Source: Flavobacteriales bacterium (GTDB taxonomy: Bacteria > Bacteroidota > Bacteroidia > UBA10329). Taken from it: a stretch of DNA of 33,017 bases. Below, one piece after another: positions 15,759-25,991 of the stretch. The DNA lies in the NCBI GenBank assembly GCA_018402015.1, contig JAGYJL010000029.1:1-33017 (forward strand). Reading direction: 5' to 3'. The number at the start of each line of letters is the position of its first letter. Within the stretch, counting starts at the first letter, position 1. Made by a program: the position numbers and the translations under genes. The notes beneath the pieces are model-generated. The model was not told the origin of the DNA and searched no databases. It saw only the letters and a list, made by a program, of their open reading frames with translations.

Positions 15759-17147
15759 TTATTGCTCGAAGAAGAAGTCGATGAGGTCGTGCAATTTAGC
15801 CGCAGAGAAATCAAGTTCTCCTTCGAAGAATGCATCAATTGCCCACGTGATTTCATCAGCAGAGATGAATCCATCCCCATTTTGATCAACCACTGTAAAA
15901 TCACCCAATTCCTGAGATTTTTGTTCTTCACTTGGCTTATCAAATGAGTAGTAGTCGCCAACTCTTGGCATCTCCATACTTGGATAAGCTTCATAAACAA
16001 TATTGTGTGCAACTGCATTCGTGTCAGGTAGTACGATAAAATCAGGGTCAATGGTTACACCGTTTACATCAACCAGTGCAGAATCTGCAGAGGTTTCTGC
16101 ATCTCTGTAGTCTGGAACACCATCGTTGTCTGAATCAAGCGGACAACCAGAAGCATCAACTGCAGCTCCAGCTGGTGTGTTTGAACAAAGATCTTCAATA
16201 TTGATCACACCATCTTCATCATCATCAGCATTGTCTAAGGCAAGGAAGTCAAACGAATCGAACATTGAAGAATCTGGCTTCGGACTTTTAGCAGCAATGT
16301 GATATGCAAAACCGATAGAAGTATATAGGAAATGATCCGTCTGTTTTCCGTTCTTATATGCATCCAAGTGGTCGCTTAAACTCCAATTGTACGTAGCGCT
16401 TATATCTGCGTGGAACTTATTTCCAAACTTATAACGCAATCCAAGACCGAAGGGGAAGGTCAACGCTCCTGTTTCGAGCTTGCTACCATCGAAAGACTCT
16501 TTAACCTCAGTTTCATATTTATTATCGATGTCTAGAACGTTGGCGGTTCCTAGATTCTCTTGGGTTTTAGCACGATCTCTAACAGTTCCATCATTCCAGT
16601 AGAAGTAATCGCGACCTTCTGCATCCTTCAAGTCAGTGCGATGGGTCATTTGGAAGATGTATCCAACGCCTCCGAATAAATAAGGCGAAAAATTAGAGGA
16701 TCGATTGATGAAAAGGTTGTTATCCAGATACACATTTACCTTGAAATCAAGGTTCATGATCTCGGTTTCAATATTTCGATTCTCGGTAGCGATTGGTGAA
16801 CGCTCAGTTTCTCCTAACCATCCGTACAGGAAGTTGAGTGAGAAACCCACTGCGCTGAAAGTTCTGTGCTCAATCCCTCCGTTAATACCCCATTTCCAAT
16901 TGGTTGTATTGTAAAGGTTGATGTCATCAGAAATGTCATCACCAAGTAAAGAAAGGTTACCTGCGCCTACATAGATGTAAGGCAATTTATTATCGTAAAA
17001 AGGAGGACGAGGCTTCTTCTCCTTTTTTTCTTTTGGTTCTTTTTCGGTTTTCTCTTTTTTGGCTTTTTCGTCAGCAGACGAATCTTGTGCGTAAGAACCA
17101 AAGGAAACCGTGAGTATGAGAAATGATAGTAAAAGTCTAAGCTTCAT
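15759..17147 (-). CDS. Outer-membrane barrel protein with TSP3 repeats and C-terminal EF-hand module (first gene of the array)
   Basis: A 462-residue protein. Signal peptide MKLRLLLSFLILTVSFGSYAQ, then a very Lys/Glu-rich stretch (22-47) like that of the last array gene. The barrel (about 50-310) has KDAEGRDYFYWNDGTV. TSP3 repeats (DDDEDGVINIEDLC, DSDNDGVPDYRDAE) and the linker (DVNGVTIDPDFIVL...YEAYPSM) follow. The C-terminus has EF-hand loop DQNGDGFISADE, helix DAFFEGE and final helix DLIDFFFEQ. No standard promoter box was found in the 118 bp upstream, which hold no gene; TATTTTTA there is one base off the consensus. It heads the unit that includes the next barrel gene and the SPOR protein. 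Confidence 0.87.
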   Translation of the reverse strand: MKLRLLLSFLILTVSFGSYAQDSSADEKAKKEKTEKEPKEKKEKKPRPPFYDNKLPYIYVGAGNLSLLGDDISDDINLYNTTNWKWGINGGIEHRTFSAVGFSLNFLYGWLGETERSPIATENRNIETEIMNLDFKVNVYLDNNLFINRSSNFSPYLFGGVGYIFQMTHRTDLKDAEGRDYFYWNDGTVRDRAKTQENLGTANVLDIDNKYETEVKESFDGSKLETGALTFPFGLGLRYKFGNKFHADISATYNWSLSDHLDAYKNGKQTDHFLYTSIGFAYHIAAKSPKPDSSMFDSFDFLALDNADDDEDGVINIEDLCSNTPAGAAVDASGCPLDSDNDGVPDYRDAETSADSALVDVNGVTIDPDFIVLPDTNAVAHNIVYEAYPSMEMPRVGDYYSFDKPSEEQKSQELGDFTVVDQNGDGFISADEITWAIDAFFEGELDFSAAKLHDLIDFFFEQ

Positions 17148-17265
17148 CCGGGTAGGTATTTCGCTTGTTGGGGCTGTTTAGATGCGCGTAAAAATAGAAT
17201 AAATCTCAGAATTCCTGCTAGTCCAACATTCTGGTAACCCGTTCTAGTGAATATTGACGCTCAAC

Positions 17266-17979
17266 TTAGAAGTTTGGCTTGATGCTGTACTTGGAATAGA
17301 AGTCTGTAATATGCTTCACGGCTTCTTGCGATGTGTTGACCAACGACATGAGGTCAAGGTCCGTCTCATTGATATTGCCATTGGATGCAAGCATGGTTGC
17401 TTTGATCCAATCCATTAGACCAGACCAATACTCGGTGCCGACTAATATGATGGGGAATTTGGCAACCTTACCTGTTTGAATCAATGTTAACGCCTCGAAT
17501 AACTCATCCATCGTTCCGAAACCACCTGGCAGTACCACAAAGCCTTGCGCGTACTTGGTAAACATGAGTTTACGTACGAAGAAGTAATCGAAGTTGATGA
17601 ATTTGTCCATATCAATGTATGGATTAGCGTGCTGTTCGAACGGAAGATCGATGTTCAATCCAACCGATTTACCATTTGCTAAGCGTGCACCTTTATTTGC
17701 CGCCTCCATAATTCCAGGACCTCCGCCAGTAATTATACCGAAACCATTAAGCGACAACTGATAGGCAATATCCTCTGCCAATTGGTAATATGGATGGTGG
17801 GGTTCTGTTCTGGCCGAACCGAATATCGACACGCACGGACCGATACGAGCTAAGGTTTCAAAGCCTTCTACAAATTCGGCCATGATCTTGAAGATCTGCC
17901 ACGAATCTTTACTTTTTATCTCGCTCCAATCTTTTGGGGCCAGAGCCTGCTCTATGCGCTTTTCGTTGTCTTCGCTCAT
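17266..17979 (-). CDS. LOG family protein (TIGR00730-type Rossmann fold)
   Basis: A 237-residue cytoplasmic protein with the two LOG-family motifs, GGGPGIMEAANKGA and PGGFGTMDELFE, which form the nucleotide-binding and catalytic site. Family members hydrolyse nucleoside 5'-monophosphates to the free base and ribose 5-phosphate (cytokinin-activating in plants); some bacterial proteins act on AMP or other nucleotides. The start was chosen at ATG 17979 (MSEDNEKRIEQAL); the frame also offers a TTG at 17994. It follows uvrA on the same strand with a 45-bp gap and may be in the same unit. A biological substrate cannot be inferred here. Confidence 0.9.
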   Translation of the reverse strand: MSEDNEKRIEQALAPKDWSEIKSKDSWQIFKIMAEFVEGFETLARIGPCVSIFGSARTEPHHPYYQLAEDIAYQLSLNGFGIITGGGPGIMEAANKGARLANGKSVGLNIDLPFEQHANPYIDMDKFINFDYFFVRKLMFTKYAQGFVVLPGGFGTMDELFEALTLIQTGKVAKFPIILVGTEYWSGLMDWIKATMLASNGNINETDLDLMSLVNTSQEAVKHITDFYSKYSIKPNF

Positions 17980-18024
17980 GACTAAACTTTCCAATAAAAC
18001 TAACGCAAAGTGCTAATCAATGTT

Positions 18025-20874
18025 TTACATCAACCCTAAACCCTCCAATTCCAGCTTCAGGTATTGAGAAGTAAACCCTTTCCCAGATGCCGCTACTTCC
18101 GTTGGAGACCCTTTAGCTATGATCTTACCGCCACGCTTTCCACCTTCAGGACCAAGGTCTATGATGTGATCCGCACTACGTATAATATCAAGGTTGTGCT
18201 CTATGACAAGTACAGTATTACCCTTGTCTGTAAGACGGTTCAGCACTTCTAGCAGGATACGTACATCTTCAAAATGTAAACCTGTACTTGGTTCGTCTAA
18301 AATATAGAAGGTGTTTCCTGTGTCGCGTTTCGAGAGTTCTGATGCGAGCTTAATACGCTGCGCTTCACCTCCAGATAATGTAGTTGAACTCTGCCCTAGT
18401 TTTATGTAGCCCAGACCGACATCCCTGATGGTCTGTATCTTTTTTAAAATGGATGGAATGTTCTCGAAAAAATCCACTGCTTCATCAATGTTCATGTCCA
18501 GCACGTCTGAAATGGATTTTCCTTTATATCGTATTTCCAGTGTCTCACGGTTATACCGATTGCCATTACAGCTAGGACACTGGATGTGTACATCAGGCAG
18601 GAAATTCATCTCAATGGTCTTGAGACCAGCACCTTGGCACTCTTCGCACCTGCCGCCTTTAACATTGAATGAGAAACGACCTGGCTTGTAGCCGCGAATT
18701 TGCGCTTCGGGCACCATGGTAAACAGGTTGCGTATGTCTGAAAACACGCCCGTGTATGTAGCTGGATTACTTCGTGGTGTTCGACCAATAGGGCTTTGGT
18801 CAATGGCAATTACCTTATCAATGCGTTCCAGTCCAGCAATACTGCCATATGGCATGGGTTCTTTTTCGGCCCTGAAAATGGCCTTGTTAAGAATAGGGTA
18901 GAGGGTTTCGTTAATTAAGGTCGATTTGCCACTACCCGAAACTCCAGTAACACAAATAAATGTTCCTAATGGAAATTCTGCAGAAACGTTATTCAGATTA
19001 TTACCCTTAGCACCGCTTATCCTTAGCGTGTAGCCACTGCCTTTTCGATATTCCTTTTTTGGAGGAATTAGGAAACTTCCGTTGAGGAATGATGCAGTAA
19101 GCGAATCGTTGGCAAGCATTTCCCGTGCGGTTCCCTGCGCAACTATTTGTCCACCATGCACACCTGCCTTAGGTCCAATGTCTATGACGTGGTCGGCAGC
19201 CATCATCATGTCCTTATCATGTTCAACTACTATAACAGAGTTACCAACGTCTCTCAGTTTCTTAAGCGCATCAATCAATCGCTGATTGTCGCGCTGGTGC
19301 AATCCTATGCTTGGTTCATCAAGAATGTATAGAACACCAACCAATTGAGAACCGATCTGTGTGGCAAGGCGAATACGTTGTGCTTCACCACCTGAAAGCG
19401 ACCGTGCAGGACGATCAAGCGAGAGATAATCCAATCCTACATCTAAGAGAAACTGAACTCGGGTCTGTATCTCTTTGACTATTTCGTTGGCAATAAAAAG
19501 TTGTTTTTCATCCAGCGTATCGGCAAGATTACCGAACCAGTTTTGCAATTCTTGTAGATCCAATGCGCTTACCTCTGCAATGTTCTTACCTGCCAAGCGG
19601 AAATAGAGTGCTTCTTTTTTGAGTCGAGCGCCATTGCATGATGGACAGCTTTTTCGTTGCGTAAAACTTGCAGCCCATTTTTGTAAAGATTTGCTTGCGT
19701 CATCTTCTGCTTGGCGCGATATGAAGTTGACAATCCCTTCAAACGAAAGCGAATACGAACTTGCGTTTGAATTCACATCCTTAACCTTGAAAACCTCGCT
19801 ACTTCCGTACAAGATTACATTCAGTGCTTCTTCGGAGATGTCTTCGATAGGCGTTTTTAGGTCAAACTCATATTTTTCTCCTATTGCTTCCAACTGACGG
19901 AAAATCCAATTGTTCTTAAAATCTCCGATCGGGGCAATTGCCCCTTGTGCAATGGAGAGTTTCCTGTTTGGAATGATCTTGTCTTCTGTTATTTCAGCAA
20001 CAGTGCCAAGGCCGTTGCAATGATTGCATGCACCGTATGGCGAATTAAATGAGAAGAAGTTAGGTGCTGGTTCATCGTACGCAATTCCCGTTGTTGGACA
20101 CATTAGCGACCTGCTGAAAAACCGTACATCTCCTGAGTCATGATCCATCGTCATCATGGAACCTTTGCCGTGTTTCATGGCCATTTGAACCGAATCGGAA
20201 AGGCGCTGCGTACTCTTGGAATCAACCTTAACCCGATCAACAACAACCTCAATGTCATGAATCTTGTAACGATCGAGCTTAATGTTAGCGTCAATATCTA
20301 AAACTTGCCCATCTACGCGTACTTTCTGAAAACCTTGACGTTGTATCTGAACGAATAGCTCGCGGTAATGTCCTTTTCGTCCTTTTACTACCGGGGCAAG
20401 TAAAAGCACCTTTTTCTCGTTCAGATCTGTTTTAATGATTCGAATGATCTCTTCATCCGAATATTTAACCATCATTTCTCCGGTGTTGTAGCTATAAGCG
20501 GTAGCAGCCCGAGCATACAACAAGCGCACTAGATCGTAAATCTCTGTTACTGTTCCAACGGTTGACCTAGGGCTTCGGTTGGTCGATTTCTGCTCGATGG
20601 AGATAACTGGACTGAGCCCCGTGATATTGTCAACATCAGGCCGTTCCAATGTGCCAAGAAACTGCCTCGCATAGGAAGCGAACGTTTCTATGTACCGTCT
20701 CTGACCTTCAGCATAAATGGTATCAAAAGCGAGTGACGATTTTCCACTGCCACTTAGGCCTGTGATTACCACTAGCTGGTCGCGCGGAATTTTGACGTCA
20801 ATATTTTTCAGGTTGTGAACCCTTGCGCCATTGACCTCTAGGAAAGTTTCTTCGCTTGCGATACGATCACTCAT
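18025..20874 (-). CDS. uvrA: Excinuclease ABC subunit A
   Basis: A 949-residue damage-recognition ATPase of nucleotide excision repair; it loads UvrB onto distorted DNA. Two ABC ATPase modules are complete: Walker [10 protein letters not shown] at 39-47 and GVSGSGKST in the second half, each with an LSGGEAQRI signature (LATQIG and LASELS follow). The second zinc finger has its CxxC pairs ([17 protein letters not shown]), as does CPSCNGARL in the first half. The insertion-domain finger is incomplete: it reads [10 protein letters not shown] where E. coli has CPxC, a feature I recall from other Bacteroidota. ATG 20874 matches the family start; it overlaps the end of the upstream transglycosylase gene by 8 bp, suggesting translational coupling. 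The frame extends to 20934 but without family similarity. Confidence 0.96.
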   Translation of the reverse strand: MSDRIASEETFLEVNGARVHNLKNIDVKIPRDQLVVITGLSGSGKSSLAFDTIYAEGQRRYIETFASYARQFLGTLERPDVDNITGLSPVISIEQKSTNRSPRSTVGTVTEIYDLVRLLYARAATAYSYNTGEMMVKYSDEEIIRIIKTDLNEKKVLLLAPVVKGRKGHYRELFVQIQRQGFQKVRVDGQVLDIDANIKLDRYKIHDIEVVVDRVKVDSKSTQRLSDSVQMAMKHGKGSMMTMDHDSGDVRFFSRSLMCPTTGIAYDEPAPNFFSFNSPYGACNHCNGLGTVAEITEDKIIPNRKLSIAQGAIAPIGDFKNNWIFRQLEAIGEKYEFDLKTPIEDISEEALNVILYGSSEVFKVKDVNSNASSYSLSFEGIVNFISRQAEDDASKSLQKWAASFTQRKSCPSCNGARLKKEALYFRLAGKNIAEVSALDLQELQNWFGNLADTLDEKQLFIANEIVKEIQTRVQFLLDVGLDYLSLDRPARSLSGGEAQRIRLATQIGSQLVGVLYILDEPSIGLHQRDNQRLIDALKKLRDVGNSVIVVEHDKDMMMAADHVIDIGPKAGVHGGQIVAQGTAREMLANDSLTASFLNGSFLIPPKKEYRKGSGYTLRISGAKGNNLNNVSAEFPLGTFICVTGVSGSGKSTLINETLYPILNKAIFRAEKEPMPYGSIAGLERIDKVIAIDQSPIGRTPRSNPATYTGVFSDIRNLFTMVPEAQIRGYKPGRFSFNVKGGRCEECQGAGLKTIEMNFLPDVHIQCPSCNGNRYNRETLEIRYKGKSISDVLDMNIDEAVDFFENIPSILKKIQTIRDVGLGYIKLGQSSTTLSGGEAQRIKLASELSKRDTGNTFYILDEPSTGLHFEDVRILLEVLNRLTDKGNTVLVIEHNLDIIRSADHIIDLGPEGGKRGGKIIAKGSPTEVAASGKGFTSQYLKLELEGLGLM

Positions 20875-21889
20875 CGCCCTCCGGAGTTGAGAGAGTGTCA
20901 AGAACTGCCCTGGCGGTATCCACTTGGAGTTCAATTTCTGTGGAACTGAAATCGTGGTAGCCAGTTTTAGGCAGTTTTACTTTGTATCGCTTACCCGATT
21001 TATTGGTGAGATAAGATTGACGCATCCAAGGATTGAAAATCTTTAGGATCTTGTAATTGATGTCTTTGTCTGAAGCAAATTTGGCAAGATCGGTAACGGA
21101 TGTGTCAACGATTAATTCGTGCACATCCTGAGGCATGTAAAGGTCTTTCAATCGGTAGTGAAAACCGTATTTGGTAGGATGTTCCAGAATTTCCTTTGCG
21201 GCTAAAATGCGGAAGACATAACGACTGGTTTCGTCATTCAGCAATAGGTCGTAATAGTTTTTCACATTCTGACGGTCCAATTGCTTCTCCACTCCGTTCA
21301 TTCCCATATTGTAACTCGCTGCAGCCAAGGTCCAATTGCCATAACGATCATGGGCGTCTTTCAAATACTTACAGGCAGCCTCAGTAGATTTCTCCACATC
21401 ATATCGTTCATCCACAACAGTATTTGTTTCAAGCCCAAATTCCTGTCCAGTGGTTTTCAGTAGTTGCCAAAATCCTGCAGCCCCTGCTGGTGAGACGACA
21501 TTCATCAGTCCACTCTCAACCAATGCCAAATACTTGAAATCTTCTGGAATACCATTCTTTTTAAGAATCGGCTCAATTACAGGGAACCACTTGCTTGCGC
21601 GTTTGTGGTAAAGCAAACTGTTAGATTGCCAATACGTGTTAACCAATAATTCACGGTCCAAACGTTCATATACGTCCTGATCATGAACAGGTACATCTTC
21701 TCCGCAGAAACTCAGGTCTTCTGGAATTGTGATGCTGTAGATCCGATAATCTTCGTTGAATTTACTTTGGTAGCTCTGATCTTCGGACCGATGATCGTCA
21801 CTTGAATACGTGAAAATCTCAAATCCGAAAACTGCTAACAACACAAGAATCGCAGTGGCAAGAACTCTATGCGATCGGTCGGTGGTCAT
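20867..21889 (-). CDS. MltD-like membrane-bound lytic murein transglycosylase
   Basis: A 340-residue protein with one N-terminal hydrophobic segment (about residues 9-27) and an SLT lysozyme-like domain at about 105-240. The catalytic Glu is Glu125 in ALVESGL. The other SLT blocks are SPAGAAGFWQLLKTTGQEFGL, ERYDVEKSTEAACKYLKD, and AAASYNMGMNGVEKQ. It should cleave the MurNAc-GlcNAc bond of peptidoglycan from the periplasmic face, giving anhydro ends. No LysM repeats follow, unlike E. coli MltD. The ATG overlaps the previous stop by 4 bp (ATGA), and its own 3' end overlaps uvrA. The grouping with a polysaccharide-initiating enzyme suggests wall opening for surface polymer export, which is an inference. 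Confidence 0.9.
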   Translation of the reverse strand: MTTDRSHRVLATAILVLLAVFGFEIFTYSSDDHRSEDQSYQSKFNEDYRIYSITIPEDLSFCGEDVPVHDQDVYERLDRELLVNTYWQSNSLLYHKRASKWFPVIEPILKKNGIPEDFKYLALVESGLMNVVSPAGAAGFWQLLKTTGQEFGLETNTVVDERYDVEKSTEAACKYLKDAHDRYGNWTLAAASYNMGMNGVEKQLDRQNVKNYYDLLLNDETSRYVFRILAAKEILEHPTKYGFHYRLKDLYMPQDVHELIVDTSVTDLAKFASDKDINYKILKIFNPWMRQSYLTNKSGKRYKVKLPKTGYHDFSSTEIELQVDTARAVLDTLSTPEGDE

Positions 21890-22977
21890 CGTTCCTTGTG
21901 TTTGTTATAACGGGTAATACCGTACAGAAACGTGAACAAAGCTGAAAAGTATGCTAGGAACAGCCCAAAATGAATGTAATCCCAGTTATCTGCAATTACT
22001 CGGTCAATGATTACTAAGAATATTACCGATAAGAAGGACAGACCAAAGAATGACAAAGCAACTTGTTGGTCTGAAAGGCCGAGGTAAGACAGATGGTGCG
22101 TTGTGTGATCCTTACCGCCTACGAATGGAGAATGCCCTTTCAATAATCTATTAATGGTCACGGTTGTTGTATCGATTATAGGTACGATAAAGACTAACAA
22201 CGCTACAATGAACTGCTTTGTTTGAATTCTGAAATTTATTTCTGCGTGACCATTCCACAGATACAGTATTCCAATTGCGGCAAGAAATACGCCCAGGAAT
22301 TGACTTCCAGTATCTCCCATATACATTTTAGATGGATTCCAATTGTAATACAGGAAACCGAGTAATCCGGAAAGAACACCTAACAAGGTGATGAAATAAA
22401 TGCTCATTACCTCATCCTTAGAATATAGCATATACAGCACCGCAAGAATGACAGATATAGACACGGTAGTGGTAATTCCATCCATGTTGTCGAGCATGTT
22501 AATCGAATTCATTAAGCCAACAACCCACAGAACGGTAAGGGAGTAATCGATAGCTGTAATACCAGAGATATTGATGCTCGTTCCAGTAGCAATGAGTATT
22601 ACCGCGCTACTTAACTGTGCAAAGAATTTGAGGAACGGTTTTGTGTTGTAGGCATCATCGGCCAGGCCAACTACAAAGCCTAAGGAACATGCCGCCATAA
22701 CTCCTAGAAAACGAACAATATCGTTAATGTAATTAGCTGCTTCAAACAGAATGGAATAACATGCTATGGAGAACAGAAATAATATATAAAATGAAATCCC
22801 TCCGAATGCAGGTTTAGAGGTAGAACTCCACCTGACCATTGTCTGTTCTTGGTCTTTGACTCCCAGTGTTCTGGAGAACTTTAAAAACAGGCCATTTATA
22901 AGGAAAGAGAATAGCACTGCACACACCGTGAATGCCACATACACCCAAAGAATTTTATCTGAACTTAATTCAAGCAT
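21886..22977 (-). CDS. WecA/MraY-family undecaprenyl-phosphate sugar-1-phosphate transferase
   Basis: A 363-residue protein with about ten membrane helices. The family motifs are intact: GLADDAYNTKPFLKF (Asp-Asp for Mg), NSINMLDNMDGI, MYMGDTGSQFLG, and the cytoplasmic histidine loop KDHTTHHLSYLG. The loop and the short length fit the WecA/TagO branch, which transfers GlcNAc-1-phosphate or a similar sugar phosphate to undecaprenyl phosphate, rather than MraY. It probably starts the polymer made by the adjacent polysaccharide genes. ATG 22977 follows the end of rfbC (about 23015) by about 37 bp. It overlaps the lytic transglycosylase gene by 4 bp. The donor sugar is not determined. Confidence 0.9.
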   Translation of the reverse strand: MLELSSDKILWVYVAFTVCAVLFSFLINGLFLKFSRTLGVKDQEQTMVRWSSTSKPAFGGISFYILFLFSIACYSILFEAANYINDIVRFLGVMAACSLGFVVGLADDAYNTKPFLKFFAQLSSAVILIATGTSINISGITAIDYSLTVLWVVGLMNSINMLDNMDGITTTVSISVILAVLYMLYSKDEVMSIYFITLLGVLSGLLGFLYYNWNPSKMYMGDTGSQFLGVFLAAIGILYLWNGHAEINFRIQTKQFIVALLVFIVPIIDTTTVTINRLLKGHSPFVGGKDHTTHHLSYLGLSDQQVALSFFGLSFLSVIFLVIIDRVIADNWDYIHFGLFLAYFSALFTFLYGITRYNKHKER

Positions 22978-23014
22978 GAATTAACTGGAATGATTGAACA
23001 ACTAATGTATCTCG

Positions 23015-23557
23015 TTAAAACTGACTTTCAAAGTCACTTAAACAATGGAGCATTCCTGGTCTTTTTCCGAAACTATCCAGTTCTCGATTTCCCAGTTTAT
23101 TCTAACTCGAGACCATTCCATCGAATACTTCCTTCTGCTTGTTTGTTATACCTTCGGTACAATCATAGAAAAATAGCGTTTTGTCTTTTAAGGTTTTGAA
23201 ACTATATAGGCAAAACCTGGGGGTATCAAGTGCTAATTTGTTTTCATCATTGAGTTCCACGAATAATGCTTCCCAAATGTGTCAGATGACTTTTCTGATA
23301 TCTACTGCCACATCAAGCACAACCCCTTGCAGCACTCGAATTAATTTACCCTGTGCATACGGTGGATTTTGAGAATTAAATCCACGAACCACTCCTTTCT
23401 GAGACTGTGAAATATTTGTTTGTGCAACTTCAATTTTCAGCCTAATTCAGCCCAAGAATCTTTTATTGAGATCCTTCAAAAAAAGTAACCTCTTTCATCA
23501 TAAATACGATTAATTATAAGTACCAGATCTTTTTAGACCTGTTTCAACCAGCTTCAT
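23015..23557 (-). pseudogene. rfbC: dTDP-4-dehydrorhamnose 3,5-epimerase, frameshifted
   Basis: No frame is open along the whole gene, but the minus strand gives the RfbC family in pieces: MKLVETGLK (start ATG 23557), IYDERGYFFEG, SQKGVVRG, NPPYAQGKLIRVLQG, VLDVAVDIRK, ELNDENKLAL, LFFYDCTE, WEIEN and SDFESQF before TAA 23015. The span of 543 bases is a normal length for the family (about 180 residues). The enzyme makes dTDP-L-rhamnose precursors for surface polysaccharides. Several one-base indels, often in short homopolymers, break the frame. The partner genes rfbA, rfbB and rfbD are not in the window. It follows the BY-kinase stop by 9 bp. Type is given as pseudogene only because the sequence as written cannot encode it; sequencing error is likely. 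Confidence 0.8.
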
Positions 23558-23566
23558 TCCTTGTAA

Positions 23567-25991
23567 TTAATCGTATTTCCCTTTGAACAGTCGGGTAAGA
23601 AAATTGCCACTTCCTTCGTTCTCGTCTTCTTCGTAATAGCATAGCCGTATCCATAGCCATGCCCATAGCCGTACCGTAACCATATCCGTAACCATATCCG
23701 TAGCCATGTCCATATCCATAGCCAGATTTCTGCGTTTCTTGCCCGTTGAGGATGATAGATAGGTTCGATATGTTTCATGGCTAGACGTGCTATATTGTCT
23801 ATGAATGGCCGCTTAGAGTAATTGGCTCTTGCTATGTAAATTGGGTAATCAGCTTTTTGCATATTGAGGATACCATCCGTTCAATGCCACAAGGGGGGTT
23901 GTCAATGATAGTGATGTCGTAAGTTTCCTTCAATTCCGCGATTACATCATCCATTCAGGGTTGATGATAAGCTCTGAAGGGTTGGAGGAATAGGCCCTGC
24001 ATTTAATAAAATCCAGATTCTCTAGCGTACTTGATTTTATACATTCTTCAACTAGTCCTGCCCAATTAGCAAGGTACTCATACCTCTATCGTTCTCACAT
24101 TGAAGCCAAAGGTGAATTTTCGGTTTCCTCATGTCAAGGTCAAAATTATAACCTTCTTACCAGCGTAAGCAATAATTACCACCAAAGATTAATCGCAACA
24201 AATGTCTTTCCTTCTCCAGAAATTGTACTCGTAATGGATATCAGCTGACCCTTCGGCCTCAAATGTATTTGAGATTGGTCCGAATAGACCGGAAAGCGGA
24301 AATCATCGATTTAGGATTCTTATCCACTAAAGCTGGGAATTCCGGAATGTCCTTTTTGTATCCAGGCTTCACACAAGACTGAAATATCGATGCATTTTTA
24401 CAACGTCCCGAATAGATGTTATCTGATTGAATAGCAATTACTTGAACAGAATGATACCCAAACTTATCATCAAAGCGCCAACGAAACTGATGGTAATAAC
24501 TGACTTTTTATCTGGAAAGATAGGGTTGCTAGGTACAGATTATTGCTTCAATATTCTATTGGCTGAAACGTATCCTGCTTTTGAGAATTGAATATTCTGC
24601 TTTTCTATCTACCAGGGTATTATAAAAACTCTCATTAACACGATTAATCCTCAACAAGCGCGAATATTCGATTTCATCGTAGGTTGAACCTTTCTTTGCT
24701 GTAATAGCCTTATAAACCTCCAATTGTTTACGAACTTCACTTAGTTTATTATCCTAAGTTGTTCTTTACCGCTATTGGAAGCTCTCTATGATCGGTTTTT
24801 CTGTATGTCAATTTGATAAAGGAGAGCTTTAACCACAGGTTGCTGTTTTTCCTTCACTACATAAAGCATTTGTTCTTTTGTAGCAGGTCTGAAGAGTTTC
24901 TAACGATTTGGAGATCGTTCCTTCGTATTCCGAACCCCGAACAAAGACACCAGTCGATAAACATCTAAGTTTTCATTCTGGTTAACTTCTTGCTCAACTT
25001 CCGAAAGAAGTTTCTGTTCCACCACCGAAAGTTGAACGATCGTCTTCCAGTTCGTCCAGTCTTTATTAGACGGAAGACCTAAGTTTCTCGTATCTTTTGT
25101 CTCATCAATGCTCATACTGTTTTTTCTAAATCGTTGAGATACTATTCTCCGATTCATTTTCTAATCTGTCATAGATGCTTAGCTAATTGACTATCGATGA
25201 ATTGTAAAAATTATTGGCTGATTCTGCTTTTCGCTCCTTGTCGTTATTTACCAAATCTATCTATCTGATTCACAATGTCCTTGGTCTTCATGGCATTATG
25301 ATGCTCATCTTTATGTTGATGGTCTTGGCGAATTCATTAAGAATTTCCACTTCCAATTGGACATATACTTGTTCAGATTATTCTGTTTGCTGTTCAGGAT
25401 AATGTAGAACTGGTTTTGGTCATCATTCTGATTCTGAAGTATACGTTCGTAATTGTTGATTGAAAATTTAAACGACATCTTCGGTTTTCAAGGTGTCAAG
25501 TAACGAACTTCTCGAGCTAGATCATCTCAAGCGAGTATTCTAAAACCGCTTTGGTAATCATCAAGAAAACGGATATTTATAGGCTGATTGTAAATGGCAT
25601 CGTTGAAAATTTCGTAGGATATAGAAAGGAGATGTTTTGTAAAGTTCCGGAGCTTAAAACCTCACCCTTTATCACTAACTCATCAAAGGAGTTTGGATAA
25701 GCGACTCTTCAATGGAAACCGTAGAACAATGAAACTCGATTTCCTCATGAATGGTTTGTGAAGATGTTGATTCGGTTTGCTTAGCGCATTATTTCGTGTG
25801 TCATGCCCTAACTGAACGGTGGCAACAGATTGGTACACCGGGGGCGTAAAACGCAAGTACAAGAATGCGACAAACGCGAAAAACGTGAACAGAATTACCA
25901 CAACAAGCACATTCTGACGCGTGATACTGAGTATTAGTCCGATATCAACCTCATCATTAATGAGCGCTATCTGTTTGTTCTTAGTTTCCAA
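23567..25991 (-). pseudogene. Wzz/BY-kinase polysaccharide chain-length tyrosine kinase, frameshifted
   Basis: Pieces in alternating minus-strand frames give a complete Bacteroidota Wzc-like protein of about 808 residues. The N-terminal Wzz part has a membrane helix (DEVDIGLILSITRQ, VLVVVILFTFFAFVAF, PPVYQSVATVQL). The periplasmic part is recognisable (NDAIYNQPINIRFLDDYQSG; LLSEVEQEVNQNENLDVYRL). The kinase domain has Walker A STISGEGKTFVAINL (24204-24225 area), Walker A' LDMRKPKIH, and IIDNPP. The C-terminus is a YG-repeat Tyr cluster followed by YYEEDENEGSGNFLTRLFKG and TAA at 23567. It would control polymer length and export through autophosphorylation. Many indels split it (for example ACAAAAGAAC near 24870, where one more A restores the frame). 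The first codon in the open frame is TTG 25991, so the true start is uncertain. Confidence 0.82.
23638..23734 (-). repeat. Hexanucleotide Tyr-Gly repeat at the BY-kinase C-terminus
   Basis: About 16 units of the form TATGGN/CATGGN on the minus strand encode alternating Tyr-Gly (with His or Ala variants). It is the autophosphorylated tyrosine tail of the kinase. One or more indels within it shift the frame, giving the Trp/Leu/Ile-rich translation in another frame. Confidence 0.75.

Noticed and set aside
6790-17147. A true cellulosome or scaffoldin locus
   Set aside because: There are no glycoside hydrolases or carbohydrate-binding modules, and the EF-hand proteins are outer-membrane barrels. 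Only the docking principle might be shared.
23638-23734. CRISPR-like short repeats
   Set aside because: Hexanucleotide coding repeat without spacers; no cas genes.
23554-23862. 102-residue minus ORF with Trp/Leu/Ile repeats
   Set aside because: It joins the real BY-kinase frame to an out-of-frame reading of the Tyr-Gly hexanucleotide repeat; not a separate gene.
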